From Bdellovibrionota bacterium (GTDB lineage: Bacteria; Bdellovibrionota_C; UBA2361; JAFLCA01), in NCBI GenBank assembly GCA_030584005.1, contig CP129486.1, positions 1,119,556 to 1,183,555 of the forward strand: a DNA stretch of 64,000 nucleotides, read 5' to 3'. Positions 38,064-46,781 of the stretch are shown in pieces. The notes under the pieces are model-generated. The model had not been told where the DNA came from. It made no database searches and saw nothing but the letters and a program-made list of their open reading frames with translations. The position numbers and the translations under genes are program-made. How positions within the stretch are numbered: position 1 is the first letter of the stretch; every line of letters begins with the position of its first letter.

Positions 38064-39068
38064 ATGACTGAACAAGGTAAAGTCGTCTACTCGGGGGTTT
38101 TGAGCCCTCATGCGGCGCAACGATCGATTGTGCGCCACCTCATAGCGGGTGCTGCCTGTGTGCTCCTGCTTTTCCTCGGCACCTACCTCTGGTTTATGCG
38201 CACATTGAGTTTCCCCAAGTTGGAGGTGGGCCAGTATTTCGGCTCGGTTCGCGGAGTCTTTGGTGAGGGGCCTCAAGAGGAAGTCCCGCTGTTTATAGAG
38301 CGGCGGGCGCACAGCAACGATCTGTTTGTGGTGCTGTTCAAGCCTGGCTGGAGCCCGCTGTTTGTCAATGTGGCCCTTGATGGCAATGACGAACGCTCAG
38401 AGTGGATCCTGCCCCTTACTATAAGTCATTCATCGGCGCGTTTGCGCTTTACAGGGCAGCGCATCACGGGGCGGCTCTATCGGGGCGAAGTCCTGGAATC
38501 GGAGAGCGGGCGTAGCGGAGAGTGGCAGCTGGAGACTTTGCAGGCCGCTCCGCTCATGCAGTTCGGCGCGAACGCCCCTGATTTGCGGCATTGGCTGTTC
38601 TTGTTCGATGAACTGCACGCCGTTGAATCCGAGCTTAAGGAATTGACTGCGCAACTGGAGCGGGAGGAGCAGGAGGTAGCTCGGCTCAGCACACTAATCA
38701 CCGAAAGGGAGCAGTTGCGCGCTCGATCTGAGGCCAAGTATGCGGAGGTAAGCTCAGCCTTTGATTCGGCCTCAGGCCGACTCGATAAGACAAGACAGAG
38801 CGTCGAGGCTCTCGGCAGGAATGTGAGTATGGCTCATAAGGTGACCCCAATGGGTCGCCTGGTTACACTGTCCCGTGAATCACTGGAGCGGGAATCCCGC
38901 TGGATAGAGTCCATGTTGCGCACTACCTCGCCCGCCTTGCTTGGCTTGCTTGATGTTGACGTGGCCAAGTCCGACAGACTTACAGAACTCAAGACAGCAA
39001 TCCTCAATGAAAGGAAGGCGCTGCTGCCGTACCTGCGGCTTGAGCAGCAAAGGAGAAGGCAGCAATGA
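38064..39068 (+). CDS. Membrane-anchored coiled-coil protein
   Basis: 334 residues. One transmembrane helix (about 27-46, LIAGAACVLLLFLGTYLWFM). A beta-rich domain (about 50-170) follows, then a long heptad-rich coiled coil (about 188-265) and a basic Gln/Arg end. No family recognised. Its last four bases overlap the start of the next gene, which has a similar layout, so the two probably form a pair that bridges membrane and periplasm. Confidence 0.75.
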   Translation: MTEQGKVVYSGVLSPHAAQRSIVRHLIAGAACVLLLFLGTYLWFMRTLSFPKLEVGQYFGSVRGVFGEGPQEEVPLFIERRAHSNDLFVVLFKPGWSPLFVNVALDGNDERSEWILPLTISHSSARLRFTGQRITGRLYRGEVLESESGRSGEWQLETLQAAPLMQFGANAPDLRHWLFLFDELHAVESELKELTAQLEREEQEVARLSTLITEREQLRARSEAKYAEVSSAFDSASGRLDKTRQSVEALGRNVSMAHKVTPMGRLVTLSRESLERESRWIESMLRTTSPALLGLLDVDVAKSDRLTELKTAILNERKALLPYLRLEQQRRRQQ

Positions 39069-39949
39069 AGCAGCTCCTTTCCGCTCTGCTTGTGTTCTTG
39101 TCGGCCGCCTCTCTGACAGAGGCTCAGGAGAATGCACCAATCGTACTCGCAGCGAGTACACGGATTAGCTTCGTACCCTCGGAGGCGCACTTTTTTGTAA
39201 CCGCGGATGATGCGCCGACATTCAAACACCAGGGAGCAGTCGTGGTGGCATCGGTGCAGGGAGATAGCCAGGAGCGCAACGTTGTTGCCGGAATGCTCTA
39301 TCATTGGCCTTCAGGGGCCCGGGCGATCCGTTACCAGGTCATTCTGATGAGCGAGCAGGGGCAGTTGGCCACTATACCCACCGTCACCGTACGCGCAGAG
39401 GATAAGAGCACAGCAGGAATGTCTACCTCTGCGCTTCGCGAGGCGATAGAACGGGCGCGCGAGGAGCTGCGAGCCGTGCAGCTTCAAAGAAGCAAACAAC
39501 GCGCCAACCACGAGCGCTTAAAGCGCGATGCCGCTGTGATTGGAAATGTGGAACGCATTGTAGCCGCTAAACAGGAGGTCGATTTTGTCCAGGGTGAACT
39601 TGATGCCTTACTCCGAGATGAGGCGCGCTTGAAGCGTTTGTTGAACCTTGCTCGCCAAGCCCCTAATCCCCTTAACTTCCGTTTTAGGGAGCTAACCCTA
39701 GCCAGTGAAAGCACGGCGCTCAACAACGCCGCGCGAGAGGCTGAACGTAGTGAGTTTCAGCGTCGTATGAATATGGAGCGAGAGCTTCAGTTGGAACTGA
39801 AGGCCATGGAGAAAGCACGCGCAGAAGATCCGGCTGAGTTAGAGCGCGATCTGGAACGGCTGCGGCAGCGACGCAAGGAGATGGAAGCGCGCTATGGTGT
39901 GTTGCCTGTACCACCCGCCCCATCCGCGACCGATGGGAGGGCGAATTAA
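39065..39949 (+). CDS. Exported coiled-coil protein
   Basis: 294 residues. Signal peptide MKQLLSALLVFLSAASLTEA, a beta-rich domain to about residue 115 (FVPSEAHFFVTADDAPTF), then coiled coil (about 122-275) and a Pro-rich tail. It overlaps the preceding gene by four bases. The pair resembles a membrane-anchored plus periplasmic partner arrangement. I do not recognise a family. A 142-bp gap with a family F motif separates it from the DUF6754/MutL operon. Confidence 0.75.
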   Translation: MKQLLSALLVFLSAASLTEAQENAPIVLAASTRISFVPSEAHFFVTADDAPTFKHQGAVVVASVQGDSQERNVVAGMLYHWPSGARAIRYQVILMSEQGQLATIPTVTVRAEDKSTAGMSTSALREAIERAREELRAVQLQRSKQRANHERLKRDAAVIGNVERIVAAKQEVDFVQGELDALLRDEARLKRLLNLARQAPNPLNFRFRELTLASESTALNNAAREAERSEFQRRMNMERELQLELKAMEKARAEDPAELERDLERLRQRRKEMEARYGVLPVPPAPSATDGRAN

Positions 39950-40017
39950 CCCTTTCCGCCCTTTGCGGGGCACAGGTATTATTCCAATGGTCGATTTAGT
40001 TCGCCGTGACTGAGGGG

Positions 40018-40045
40018 TTAGCCCGAACAGTGCGTGAACCAATCC
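40018..40045 (+). repeat. Family F motif, copy 3
   Basis: TTAGCCCGAACAGTGCGTGA then ACCAATCC, 46 bases before the start of the 117-residue gene that heads the MutL-containing operon. Confidence 0.6.
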
Positions 40046-40091
40046 ATGACGGGCTTTTTCACGACAAACGATATATTCAGAACACAGATCT

Positions 40092-40445
40092 ATGGGGCCC
40101 TTTACCGGCAATATTGAGCTGCTCGAGCTGCACATGCACTCGGATTTTCAATCGGTGGCAGCGGCCGATGAGCGAGCCATAATCGACGCCGTTGCCGGAT
40201 GGGTCGTCGAAAAGGGCTGCGGGCCGCTGGCGGTCTTCGTGCTCGAGGCGCAGAAGCCGTTGCGGGGCTTAGGATACCATGCCGCTTTGGGGATCTATCC
40301 GCTGTGTGCGCTCATTGGATCGGGGCGGTGGCTGCGCGTTTTGAGCTTCCTGTTGAGCACCCCTGGCCGAGTGGAGGCGCTTGCCGTGCGCATAGAGGAG
40401 CTGCTCGCCAGCCAGGTGCAGGATAAGAAGAGGGGGGAAGGGTAA
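40092..40445 (+). CDS. Small operon-leading protein, 117 residues
   Basis: No signal peptide. A conserved-looking core PLAVFVLEAQKPLRGLGYHA is followed by a semi-hydrophobic helix (ALGIYPLCALIGSGRWLRV) and a C-terminal amphipathic helix. From memory, proteins of about 100 residues with an FLESHKPL-like core sit beside DUF6754 genes in Chloroflexi, and this fits. Its stop overlaps the next start (TAATG). Function unknown; perhaps a peripheral subunit of the same complex. Confidence 0.7.
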   Translation: MGPFTGNIELLELHMHSDFQSVAAADERAIIDAVAGWVVEKGCGPLAVFVLEAQKPLRGLGYHAALGIYPLCALIGSGRWLRVLSFLLSTPGRVEALAVRIEELLASQVQDKKRGEG

Positions 40446-41251
40446 TGGCTGTCGAGCATGCCACGCTAGGTATTCTCGTACTGACCCTATGTATGCTCCT
40501 TCCCGTATGGGTTGGGATCAGGCGCACACGGCAGGGTCATCAACTATTCGTGCGCCGCATCAAGGCCGTTGATGCGGTAGATGAGGCTTGCGGCCGTGCT
40601 GCCGAGATGGGGCGACCGGTGTCGTTCTCCAGCGGACTCACCGGCATCTCTCCGGTACTCTACGCCTGTCTTGGGGTGCTCTTTCATGTTGCCAAGAAGG
40701 CTGCAACTTTCAGAAGCAAGCTATTGGTACCCCAGAATGATGCTCAGGTGCTTGCGGTCACCGAGGACGTTGTGCGGGATGCCTATCGAGAATCCGGCCG
40801 CCTGTCCTCATTCGATCCTAAGCAGATTCAATTCCTTTCTGATGAACAGTTTGCCTTCGCAGCGGGATACATGGGGCTTGTGCAACGAGAGCGTATCGGT
40901 TCTGCATTTTTGCTGGGAAATTTTGCGGCCGAATCGTTGATGCTCGCAGAAGCAGGCCAGCAGATGGGAGCGATGCAGATTGCAGGCACCGTGAATCCCG
41001 AGCAGGTGCCCTTCTTTATCTGCACCTGTGACTACACGATGATCGGAGAGGAGCTGTTCGGCGCGTCGGCCTATCTGACGAGAGAACCGGTGCAGCTTGG
41101 CAGCTTATACGGGCAGGATAGAGCCAAGCTCATGTGGCTCGTTTTAATACTTGCCGGCACCCTCGTAGCCACCTGGAATAGTATGGGAGAAGTGCTCGGA
41201 TGGCCGGTAATTCCTAATCTTGAACAGCTGATTATCTGGAAGGCGTGGTGA
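40445..41251 (+). CDS. DUF6754-type membrane protein
   Basis: 268 residues. N-terminal membrane helix (about 8-25), C-terminal membrane helix (about 225-243), and a cytosolic core with AVDEACGRAAEMGRPVSF, FLSDEQFAFAAGYMG, GNFAAESLMLAEAG, GAMQIAGT, CTCDYTMIGEELFGASAYLT and EPVQLGSLYGQD. I recognise this pattern as DUF6754, a family without assigned function. The dense conserved core suggests a real catalytic or ligand-binding role. It begins inside the stop of the preceding gene and is followed by three membrane-protein genes and a MutL-like ATPase gene. Confidence 0.8.
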   Translation: MAVEHATLGILVLTLCMLLPVWVGIRRTRQGHQLFVRRIKAVDAVDEACGRAAEMGRPVSFSSGLTGISPVLYACLGVLFHVAKKAATFRSKLLVPQNDAQVLAVTEDVVRDAYRESGRLSSFDPKQIQFLSDEQFAFAAGYMGLVQRERIGSAFLLGNFAAESLMLAEAGQQMGAMQIAGTVNPEQVPFFICTCDYTMIGEELFGASAYLTREPVQLGSLYGQDRAKLMWLVLILAGTLVATWNSMGEVLGWPVIPNLEQLIIWKAW

Positions 41252-41255
41252 CGGC

Positions 41256-42269
41256 ATGAGGCAGCGACTGATTCGAATTGTCACCTTCATAGGCGGCCTT
41301 TACTTCTTCCTGCGCTTCGTTCTACCGGGAGACATCAACGGCTTCCAGTTTGCCCGCTACAACCATGAAATTACCAATGGATTCCGAGCTATCGGAGCGC
41401 TGACTTTTGGCCTGGGACTGATCAATATCCTCCTGGTGCATGGGTCACGATTGCTCTTTCGAAGAAAGGGCTGGTTTACCAGCGCGGCATTGCTCTTCGG
41501 CTTGGCCTTCATGCTGACAGTGACGATCGGGGAGTGGCTGGCGTCGGCGAGGGCTGCCGCGGATGCCGATAGACTTGTGATGCTGCGAGAATTCGCCGCT
41601 CGTATTGTGGCCGATGAAAAGGCAGGGGATAGCGATCCCCCCTATGCAACAAGAGTGGCGCTGCTTCTGAAGAACGCGACTTTAGAAGTGGAACGGGTTG
41701 ATCAGGCGGCCCGCCGGGAGAACCCAGCCGGAGATTCGGCCGTTATGCGCGGATTGCGCACGGAGCTGCACGCTAAGATCAACGGGTTGCGCGGCGGACT
41801 TGAAACGATATCAGCAGGGACGGCTGGCCCAGAGGCGCTGCTTCCCCTGGCCCAGCAGCTGAGCGATGTGGCGGCGACTTATCGAGGAATCCTGATCGAG
41901 CAGCACCGTGCGGCCGTAGTTTCCAAGCTCTACACGCTCCTATCGGACGGGCTCTTCATGGCGCTTGGTACTGCAATGTTCTCTCTGCTCGCTTTCTATA
42001 TCGCCTCCGCTGCATACCGGGCATTTCGAATTAAGTCGGCTGAGTCAGCATTGATGATGACAACAGCACTCATCGTAATGCTTGGACAGATTCCCTTTGG
42101 TCTGTGGCTCTGGGATGGATTCCCAGATGTTCGCATGTGGCTGCTCACAACGCCGAGCACTGCAGCGCGCCGGGCTATCGAGATTGGCGCCGCGGTGGCC
42201 GGGCTAATTATGGCCTTTCGTATGTGGTTTTCGGTTGAGACACAGAGCTTCAGTCGAGGAGAGCGATGA
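41256..42269 (+). CDS. Operon membrane protein with helical soluble insert
   Basis: 337 residues. About three hydrophobic segments in the first 95 residues, a helical soluble region (about 100-230), then three more (about 232-255, 265-285, 303-322). The segment FYIASAAYRAFRIKSAESAL looks conserved in equivalents I recall beside DUF6754 genes. No catalytic motif seen. It starts four bases after the previous stop and its end overlaps the next gene by four bases. Confidence 0.75.
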   Translation: MRQRLIRIVTFIGGLYFFLRFVLPGDINGFQFARYNHEITNGFRAIGALTFGLGLINILLVHGSRLLFRRKGWFTSAALLFGLAFMLTVTIGEWLASARAAADADRLVMLREFAARIVADEKAGDSDPPYATRVALLLKNATLEVERVDQAARRENPAGDSAVMRGLRTELHAKINGLRGGLETISAGTAGPEALLPLAQQLSDVAATYRGILIEQHRAAVVSKLYTLLSDGLFMALGTAMFSLLAFYIASAAYRAFRIKSAESALMMTTALIVMLGQIPFGLWLWDGFPDVRMWLLTTPSTAARRAIEIGAAVAGLIMAFRMWFSVETQSFSRGER

Positions 42270-43138
42270 TGAGGGAGCTCCATCGACGTTGGATATATCT
42301 GCTTGTAGCGCTTGCGCTTAGCGTACCCCTTATTCTGCGAGTGTCAGTACCGCCCGCCCGAATGAGGGCGGCAGACCGAGCTTACGATCTCATTCGAGAT
42401 GTGGAGATAGCACCCCACCAGATCGTATTGATGGCCTTCGACTTTGGGCCGAATATTAAGGCCGAAAATGGCTCGCAAGCCGAAGTTGTCCTTGAACACC
42501 TGATGAGGCGCCGCATACCGGTGGCACTCTTCTCTCTGTACGTGCAGGCCGAACCGTTTCTCAAGAGCATTCCGGAGAAGGTGGCATCCCGGCTGATGGC
42601 CGAGAACCCTGGAGAGGTGTGGCGTTACGGGGAGGACTGGGTCAACTTAGGGTTCCGCCCCGGCAATTTCTTGGTGCTGCAATCGTTGGCTCGCTCCGAG
42701 GACATCACCGCATTTTTCGGCAAGGATGCCTTTGCGAACCGCCTTGCCGACATTGCAGCATTTCGCAACGCAAAGACCGTCAAGGACATCGCTCTGTTAG
42801 TCGAGATATCGGGATTGCAGGGAATGCTCGAATTGTATCTGAGGTTCTTTCGTGCCGAGGGATACGTGCCAAAAGTGGTCCATGGATGCACTTCAATCAG
42901 CATACCTGATGCCTATATCTTCCTCGACTCAGGCCAGCTCTCCGGGCTGCTTGAAGGGATTGCGGGAGCGGCCTGGTACTCCGCACGATTGCGCAAAGAA
43001 TACCCTCGCCAGGAGGCGGATGAAGCGCAGATCTTGAATACAAGCCTTGGAGTTGCACACCTGCTCATCATTCTCTTAGTCATCGTAGGGAATGTGGTAG
43101 CTGTTCGCTCAGCGCGCCGGGGGGTCGCTCAGGCATGA
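42266..43138 (+). CDS. Operon protein with terminal membrane anchors
   Basis: 290 residues. One helix at each end (about 10-27 and 265-283) enclosing a soluble domain of about 230 residues. Its first strand is IVLMAFDFGPNIKAENGSQA, then VLEHLMRRRIPVALFSLYVQ, alternating alpha/beta like a Rossmann-type or GldG-like fold; this is only a structural impression. Overlaps both neighbours by four bases, so equal or coupled synthesis with the rest of the operon is likely. Confidence 0.75.
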   Translation: MMRELHRRWIYLLVALALSVPLILRVSVPPARMRAADRAYDLIRDVEIAPHQIVLMAFDFGPNIKAENGSQAEVVLEHLMRRRIPVALFSLYVQAEPFLKSIPEKVASRLMAENPGEVWRYGEDWVNLGFRPGNFLVLQSLARSEDITAFFGKDAFANRLADIAAFRNAKTVKDIALLVEISGLQGMLELYLRFFRAEGYVPKVVHGCTSISIPDAYIFLDSGQLSGLLEGIAGAAWYSARLRKEYPRQEADEAQILNTSLGVAHLLIILLVIVGNVVAVRSARRGVAQA

Positions 43139-43833
43139 GTTGGGAGGAAGCAACCATACTTCTTGCCGGCATCGCGACGCTCGGCATCTATAGCTTTCTC
43201 ATTCGCGAGAATCCATTCTATAGATTCTTCGAACATCTGTTCATCGGGATAGCAGCGGGGTGGGGGATAGTCTTCTCATTCAAGAACTTCATCTGGCCCG
43301 ACTTGATGGTTCCCATGCTGGGGCTCGACATCATCACCTTCCCCGATGGCACGACCTCCCATCCGTACAATCCGTGGACTCTGCTGTATCTCGTACCGAT
43401 GGCGTTCGGCCTTCTGTTCTACTTCGTTTACTCCAAACGTCATGCCTGGGTGGCCAAGCTCGCCATCGGCTTCTTGTTAGGAATGGCAGGAGGAGCCGAG
43501 CTGGAAGGGTTCTTCAACTTGATTCTTCCGCAGATAGTGGGGAGCTTCAAACCGCTGGTGGTATTCGATGAAGGGATCGTGGACTGGGGCGCAAGCGTCA
43601 CCAACTGGGTATTCATACTGACGCTTATCTTGGTCATGTACTATTTCTTTTTCACCTTTTCGCGGCGCGGCATATACGCTGAGCGCATCGCATCCGGTGG
43701 ACGCTGGCTGATGATGGTATGCTTTGGCGCATATTTCGGTTCCACAGTAATGGCTCGCATGGCGCTGCTGGTTGAACGGCTGCAATTCCTGATTGCCCAA
43801 TGGTGGCCTACCGTGACGGGGGTTCTTTCGTAG
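43135..43833 (+). CDS. Operon multi-pass membrane protein
   Basis: 232 residues, about six hydrophobic segments (near 7-22, 35-52, 78-97, 104-118, 155-173 and 190-212). The loop ENPFYRFFEHLFIGIAAGWG after the first helix is distinctive and resembles equivalents I recall from other genomes carrying DUF6754. No pump or channel motif seen. Overlaps the previous gene by four bases; the MutL-like gene starts one base after its stop. Confidence 0.75.
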   Translation: MSWEEATILLAGIATLGIYSFLIRENPFYRFFEHLFIGIAAGWGIVFSFKNFIWPDLMVPMLGLDIITFPDGTTSHPYNPWTLLYLVPMAFGLLFYFVYSKRHAWVAKLAIGFLLGMAGGAELEGFFNLILPQIVGSFKPLVVFDEGIVDWGASVTNWVFILTLILVMYYFFFTFSRRGIYAERIASGGRWLMMVCFGAYFGSTVMARMALLVERLQFLIAQWWPTVTGVLS

Positions 43834-43834
43834 T

Positions 43835-45661
43835 ATGCATACAAACCCTCAGGATCTGCATGTCGTGCTTGTTACTGATTGTGGTTCCACCACCACCAAG
43901 GCGCTGCTCTTTGAACGTACTGCCGCAGGGTGGCGGCAGACCTATCGCGGGGAAGCTCCAACGACCGTGGAAGAGCCTGTAGCTGACGTAACGGTAGGCG
44001 CGCTGAATGCCTTCCAGGAGGTGCAGGAGCTAAGCGGGCGGACGATCTTAAAGTCACAAAGCAACGGCAGCCATCCCTTTGTGCTCGCACATGGCGCGAA
44101 ACCACACGGCATCAACCTATACCTCTCCACCAGCTCGGCCGGCGGGGGGCTTCAGATGATGGTGGGGGGACTGGTCAGTCAAATGAGCGCAGAATCAGCG
44201 CAGCGCGCGGCGCTTGGAGCGGGTGCTATCGTGCTGGATACTTTGGCCGCGGATGATGGGAGAGAGGACCATGAGCGCGTGGAGCGTATACGTCATCTGC
44301 GTCCTGATATCGTCCTCCTCACCGGAGGGGTCGATGGGGGAGCAAAAGAGCAGGTAATTGAATTGGCCGAGCTGCTGCTGGCTGCTTCGCCGCGGCCGCG
44401 CTTCGGCGACACGTTACGCCTCCCCGTTATTTATGCCGGAAACCGCGATGCGGCAGAGGAAGTAAACGCGCTGCTCAGTCGTGTTGCTGAGGTCTCGGTA
44501 GTTCCCAACGTCCGTCCTGAAATCGGCAGGGAGGAACTTGGACCGGCCAGACATGCAATCCATGAGTTCTTTCTCTCGCATGTGATGAGCCACTCTCCCG
44601 GATACGGCAAACTGCTCTCCTGGTCCCCTGTGCCTGTGATGCCTACCCCGGCCGCAGTAGGCGATATAGTACATGCCCATGCCAAGAGAACAGGACTCAA
44701 TATTTTATGTGCCGATATCGGAGGCGCCACCACCGATGTCTTTAGTGTGTTCAGAGACCCGCAGGGAGAGCAGATTTTCAACCGTACGGTGAGCGCGAAC
44801 CTGGGCATGAGCTATTCCGTGGCGAACGTGTTAGTTGAGGCAGGCATCGATAATATAGCCCGCTGGCTTCACTTTGAGTGCACGCCACAGGAGTTGAGAG
44901 ATCGCTTGAGGAATAAGATGATTCGTCCCACCTCCATTCCGCAGAGTCTTGAGGATCTCTGGATTGAACAGGCGGTGTGTCGTGAGGCGCTGAGGTTGTC
45001 TCTGTCTCATCATCGCTCCCTCGCCGTGGGGCTTAGCGGCGTGCAGCGTCAGCGTGGAATTGCGGACATTTTTAGCCAGCAAGAGAATCGAGAGTCCCTT
45101 GTTGATATGCTCAAGCTCGATCTGGTGATTGGCTCAGGCGGAGTGCTGAGCCATGCACCCGAGCGATTGAGTGCCGCATTGATGATGCTTGATGGATTCG
45201 AGCTTGCCGGCCTGACCGAGCTGGCGGTTGATTCAATCTTTATGATGCCCCACCTGGGAGTATTTGCATCTCTGGACGCCGATGCGGCTCAGGAGATTTT
45301 TGAGCATGATTGTTTGATCTCGATCTGTCATACCGTGGTGCCCGTCTATCGTGGAACACCACGCGAACTGTGCGAGGTGAGATTCGACGGACATGTCGTT
45401 GGCGTTGTGATGGCTGACGAAGTGCGTCGCATCGATATACCTCCCTACCGCAAGGGGGAGATTGAACTGCTACCACTGCAACGCACGGTTGATGTGGGAG
45501 CTGGCCCAGGTACACCACTCAAGAAAGAGATCCGCAGCGGCCAGGAAGGGTTTCTATTCGATGGTCGTAATCGGCCGCTTTATCATCCCGTGGAGCGCGC
45601 CCACCGCATGACAAGACAGACGGCGACTATGCAAGCGTTAGGGCTTCACTCAGGGGAGTAA
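43835..45661 (+). CDS. MutL/GlmL-like ASKHA-fold ATPase
   Basis: 608 residues. The first phosphate loop is VTDCGSTTTKALLF (Asp15), the second LCADIGGATTDVFSV (Asp294), with an adenosine-type GSGG at 433-436 and TGGVDGG near 153-159. APTTVEEPVADVTVG matches the region after the first loop in GlmL/MutL proteins, which in clostridia lie between the two glutamate mutase subunits. Here no mutase subunit gene is nearby; the neighbours are membrane proteins. The protein may therefore be an ATP-driven switch or assembly factor for a membrane complex. Cytosolic; no signal peptide. It follows the previous stop by one base. Confidence 0.85.
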   Translation: MHTNPQDLHVVLVTDCGSTTTKALLFERTAAGWRQTYRGEAPTTVEEPVADVTVGALNAFQEVQELSGRTILKSQSNGSHPFVLAHGAKPHGINLYLSTSSAGGGLQMMVGGLVSQMSAESAQRAALGAGAIVLDTLAADDGREDHERVERIRHLRPDIVLLTGGVDGGAKEQVIELAELLLAASPRPRFGDTLRLPVIYAGNRDAAEEVNALLSRVAEVSVVPNVRPEIGREELGPARHAIHEFFLSHVMSHSPGYGKLLSWSPVPVMPTPAAVGDIVHAHAKRTGLNILCADIGGATTDVFSVFRDPQGEQIFNRTVSANLGMSYSVANVLVEAGIDNIARWLHFECTPQELRDRLRNKMIRPTSIPQSLEDLWIEQAVCREALRLSLSHHRSLAVGLSGVQRQRGIADIFSQQENRESLVDMLKLDLVIGSGGVLSHAPERLSAALMMLDGFELAGLTELAVDSIFMMPHLGVFASLDADAAQEIFEHDCLISICHTVVPVYRGTPRELCEVRFDGHVVGVVMADEVRRIDIPPYRKGEIELLPLQRTVDVGAGPGTPLKKEIRSGQEGFLFDGRNRPLYHPVERAHRMTRQTATMQALGLHSGE

Positions 45662-45663
45662 CT

Positions 45664-46779
45664 ATGGCGCAGGCATTCACCCCGGGCTTACAGATCCTTT
45701 CCAACACCCTGGTTCGAAGAATTCGAGAGCTTCCGCTGACCGGCGAGGTTGATGTGAAAGTCGGCGAGATGGTGAGCTCGGACACGATCGTGCTTCGGGC
45801 CGCGCTTCCGGGTGACCTTGTGCTTGTACGCGGTCCGGAGGAGCTTGGTGTTGACGCCGAGGAATTCCAACAGCTGCTTAAGGTAGAGGAGGGCCAGCAG
45901 ATTGCAGAAGGGGCTCTGATTGCTGAGTTTCGCGCTTTCTTTGGTCTGCTGCATTCGGTTCTCAGAAGCCCTGCCAGTGGCACTATAGAATTTATTGCGC
46001 CGAGAACGGGGCATATCGGCATTCGTCGGCCGCCTCGCCCTATGGCGGTGAAGGCGTATGTGAGTGGGAAAGTTGTTGCCGTGGACAAGGGTCGGTCCGT
46101 CACGGTGGAGACACCTGCAGCGCTCATCCAGGGCATCTTTGGTGTTGGTGGGGAGCGAGTAGGGACCCTTCGAATGCTCCGGATCGAGCCGGATGCCGAG
46201 ATTAGCCCCGATGATATTCCAACTGATTGCAGCGGGTGCATACTCGTAGGCGGTGCAAGGCCGACCATTGAATCACTTCGAAAGGCTGCGGCGCAGGGGG
46301 CAAAGGGACTTGTCACAGCCTCCATAGATGATCAGTGCCTGAAGAGCTACCTGGGCTATGATCTAGGCATAGCGCTTACCGGTGATGAGGATGTGCCGAT
46401 GACCGTGGTCATCACCGAGGGGTTCGGGCGTCTACCCATGTCTCCTCGTGTGCTTGAGGTTCTGCGGCAGCTAGACGGGCGTGCGGCCTCTATGTCGGGG
46501 GTTACTCAGGTGCGGGCCGGAGCGGTGAGACCGGAGCTTGTCGTGCCCCGTGAGGCCGACGGGTCAAGCCGCGCCAGCCAGGAACCGCTTGTGCTCAAGG
46601 AGGGATCGCGAGTACGGCTGATTCGATTCCCATACTTCGGTCTATTTGCTGATGTGCTATCGCTGCCCTCCAAGCCCGAGCGGATTGCTACCGGTGCAGT
46701 CACCAGGGTGCTGCGAGCGCGACTTGCTGATGGCAAGGTGATTACGGTTCCACGGGCCAATGTGGAGTTGGTGGGGTAA
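45664..46779 (+). CDS. Beta-rich partner of the MutL-like ATPase
   Basis: 371 residues, no signal peptide. The first part (RIRELPLTGEVDVKVGEMVS, LRSPASGTIEFIAPRTGHIG) has the turn pattern of barrel-sandwich/biotinyl-like folds, repeated more than once. A Rossmann-like middle (GCILVGGARPTIESLRKAAA, GAKGLVTASID) and a KOW-like end (EGSRVRLIRFPYFGLFADV) follow. No lipoyl lysine is obvious. I recall equivalents of this protein directly after GlmL-like genes. It starts two bases after the MutL-like stop. Confidence 0.75.
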   Translation: MAQAFTPGLQILSNTLVRRIRELPLTGEVDVKVGEMVSSDTIVLRAALPGDLVLVRGPEELGVDAEEFQQLLKVEEGQQIAEGALIAEFRAFFGLLHSVLRSPASGTIEFIAPRTGHIGIRRPPRPMAVKAYVSGKVVAVDKGRSVTVETPAALIQGIFGVGGERVGTLRMLRIEPDAEISPDDIPTDCSGCILVGGARPTIESLRKAAAQGAKGLVTASIDDQCLKSYLGYDLGIALTGDEDVPMTVVITEGFGRLPMSPRVLEVLRQLDGRAASMSGVTQVRAGAVRPELVVPREADGSSRASQEPLVLKEGSRVRLIRFPYFGLFADVLSLPSKPERIATGAVTRVLRARLADGKVITVPRANVELVG

Positions 46780-46781
46780 AG

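Noticed and set aside
43835..45661. Glutamate mutase locus
   Set aside because: Only the MutL/GlmL-like gene is present; no B12-binding or catalytic mutase subunit gene lies in the window.
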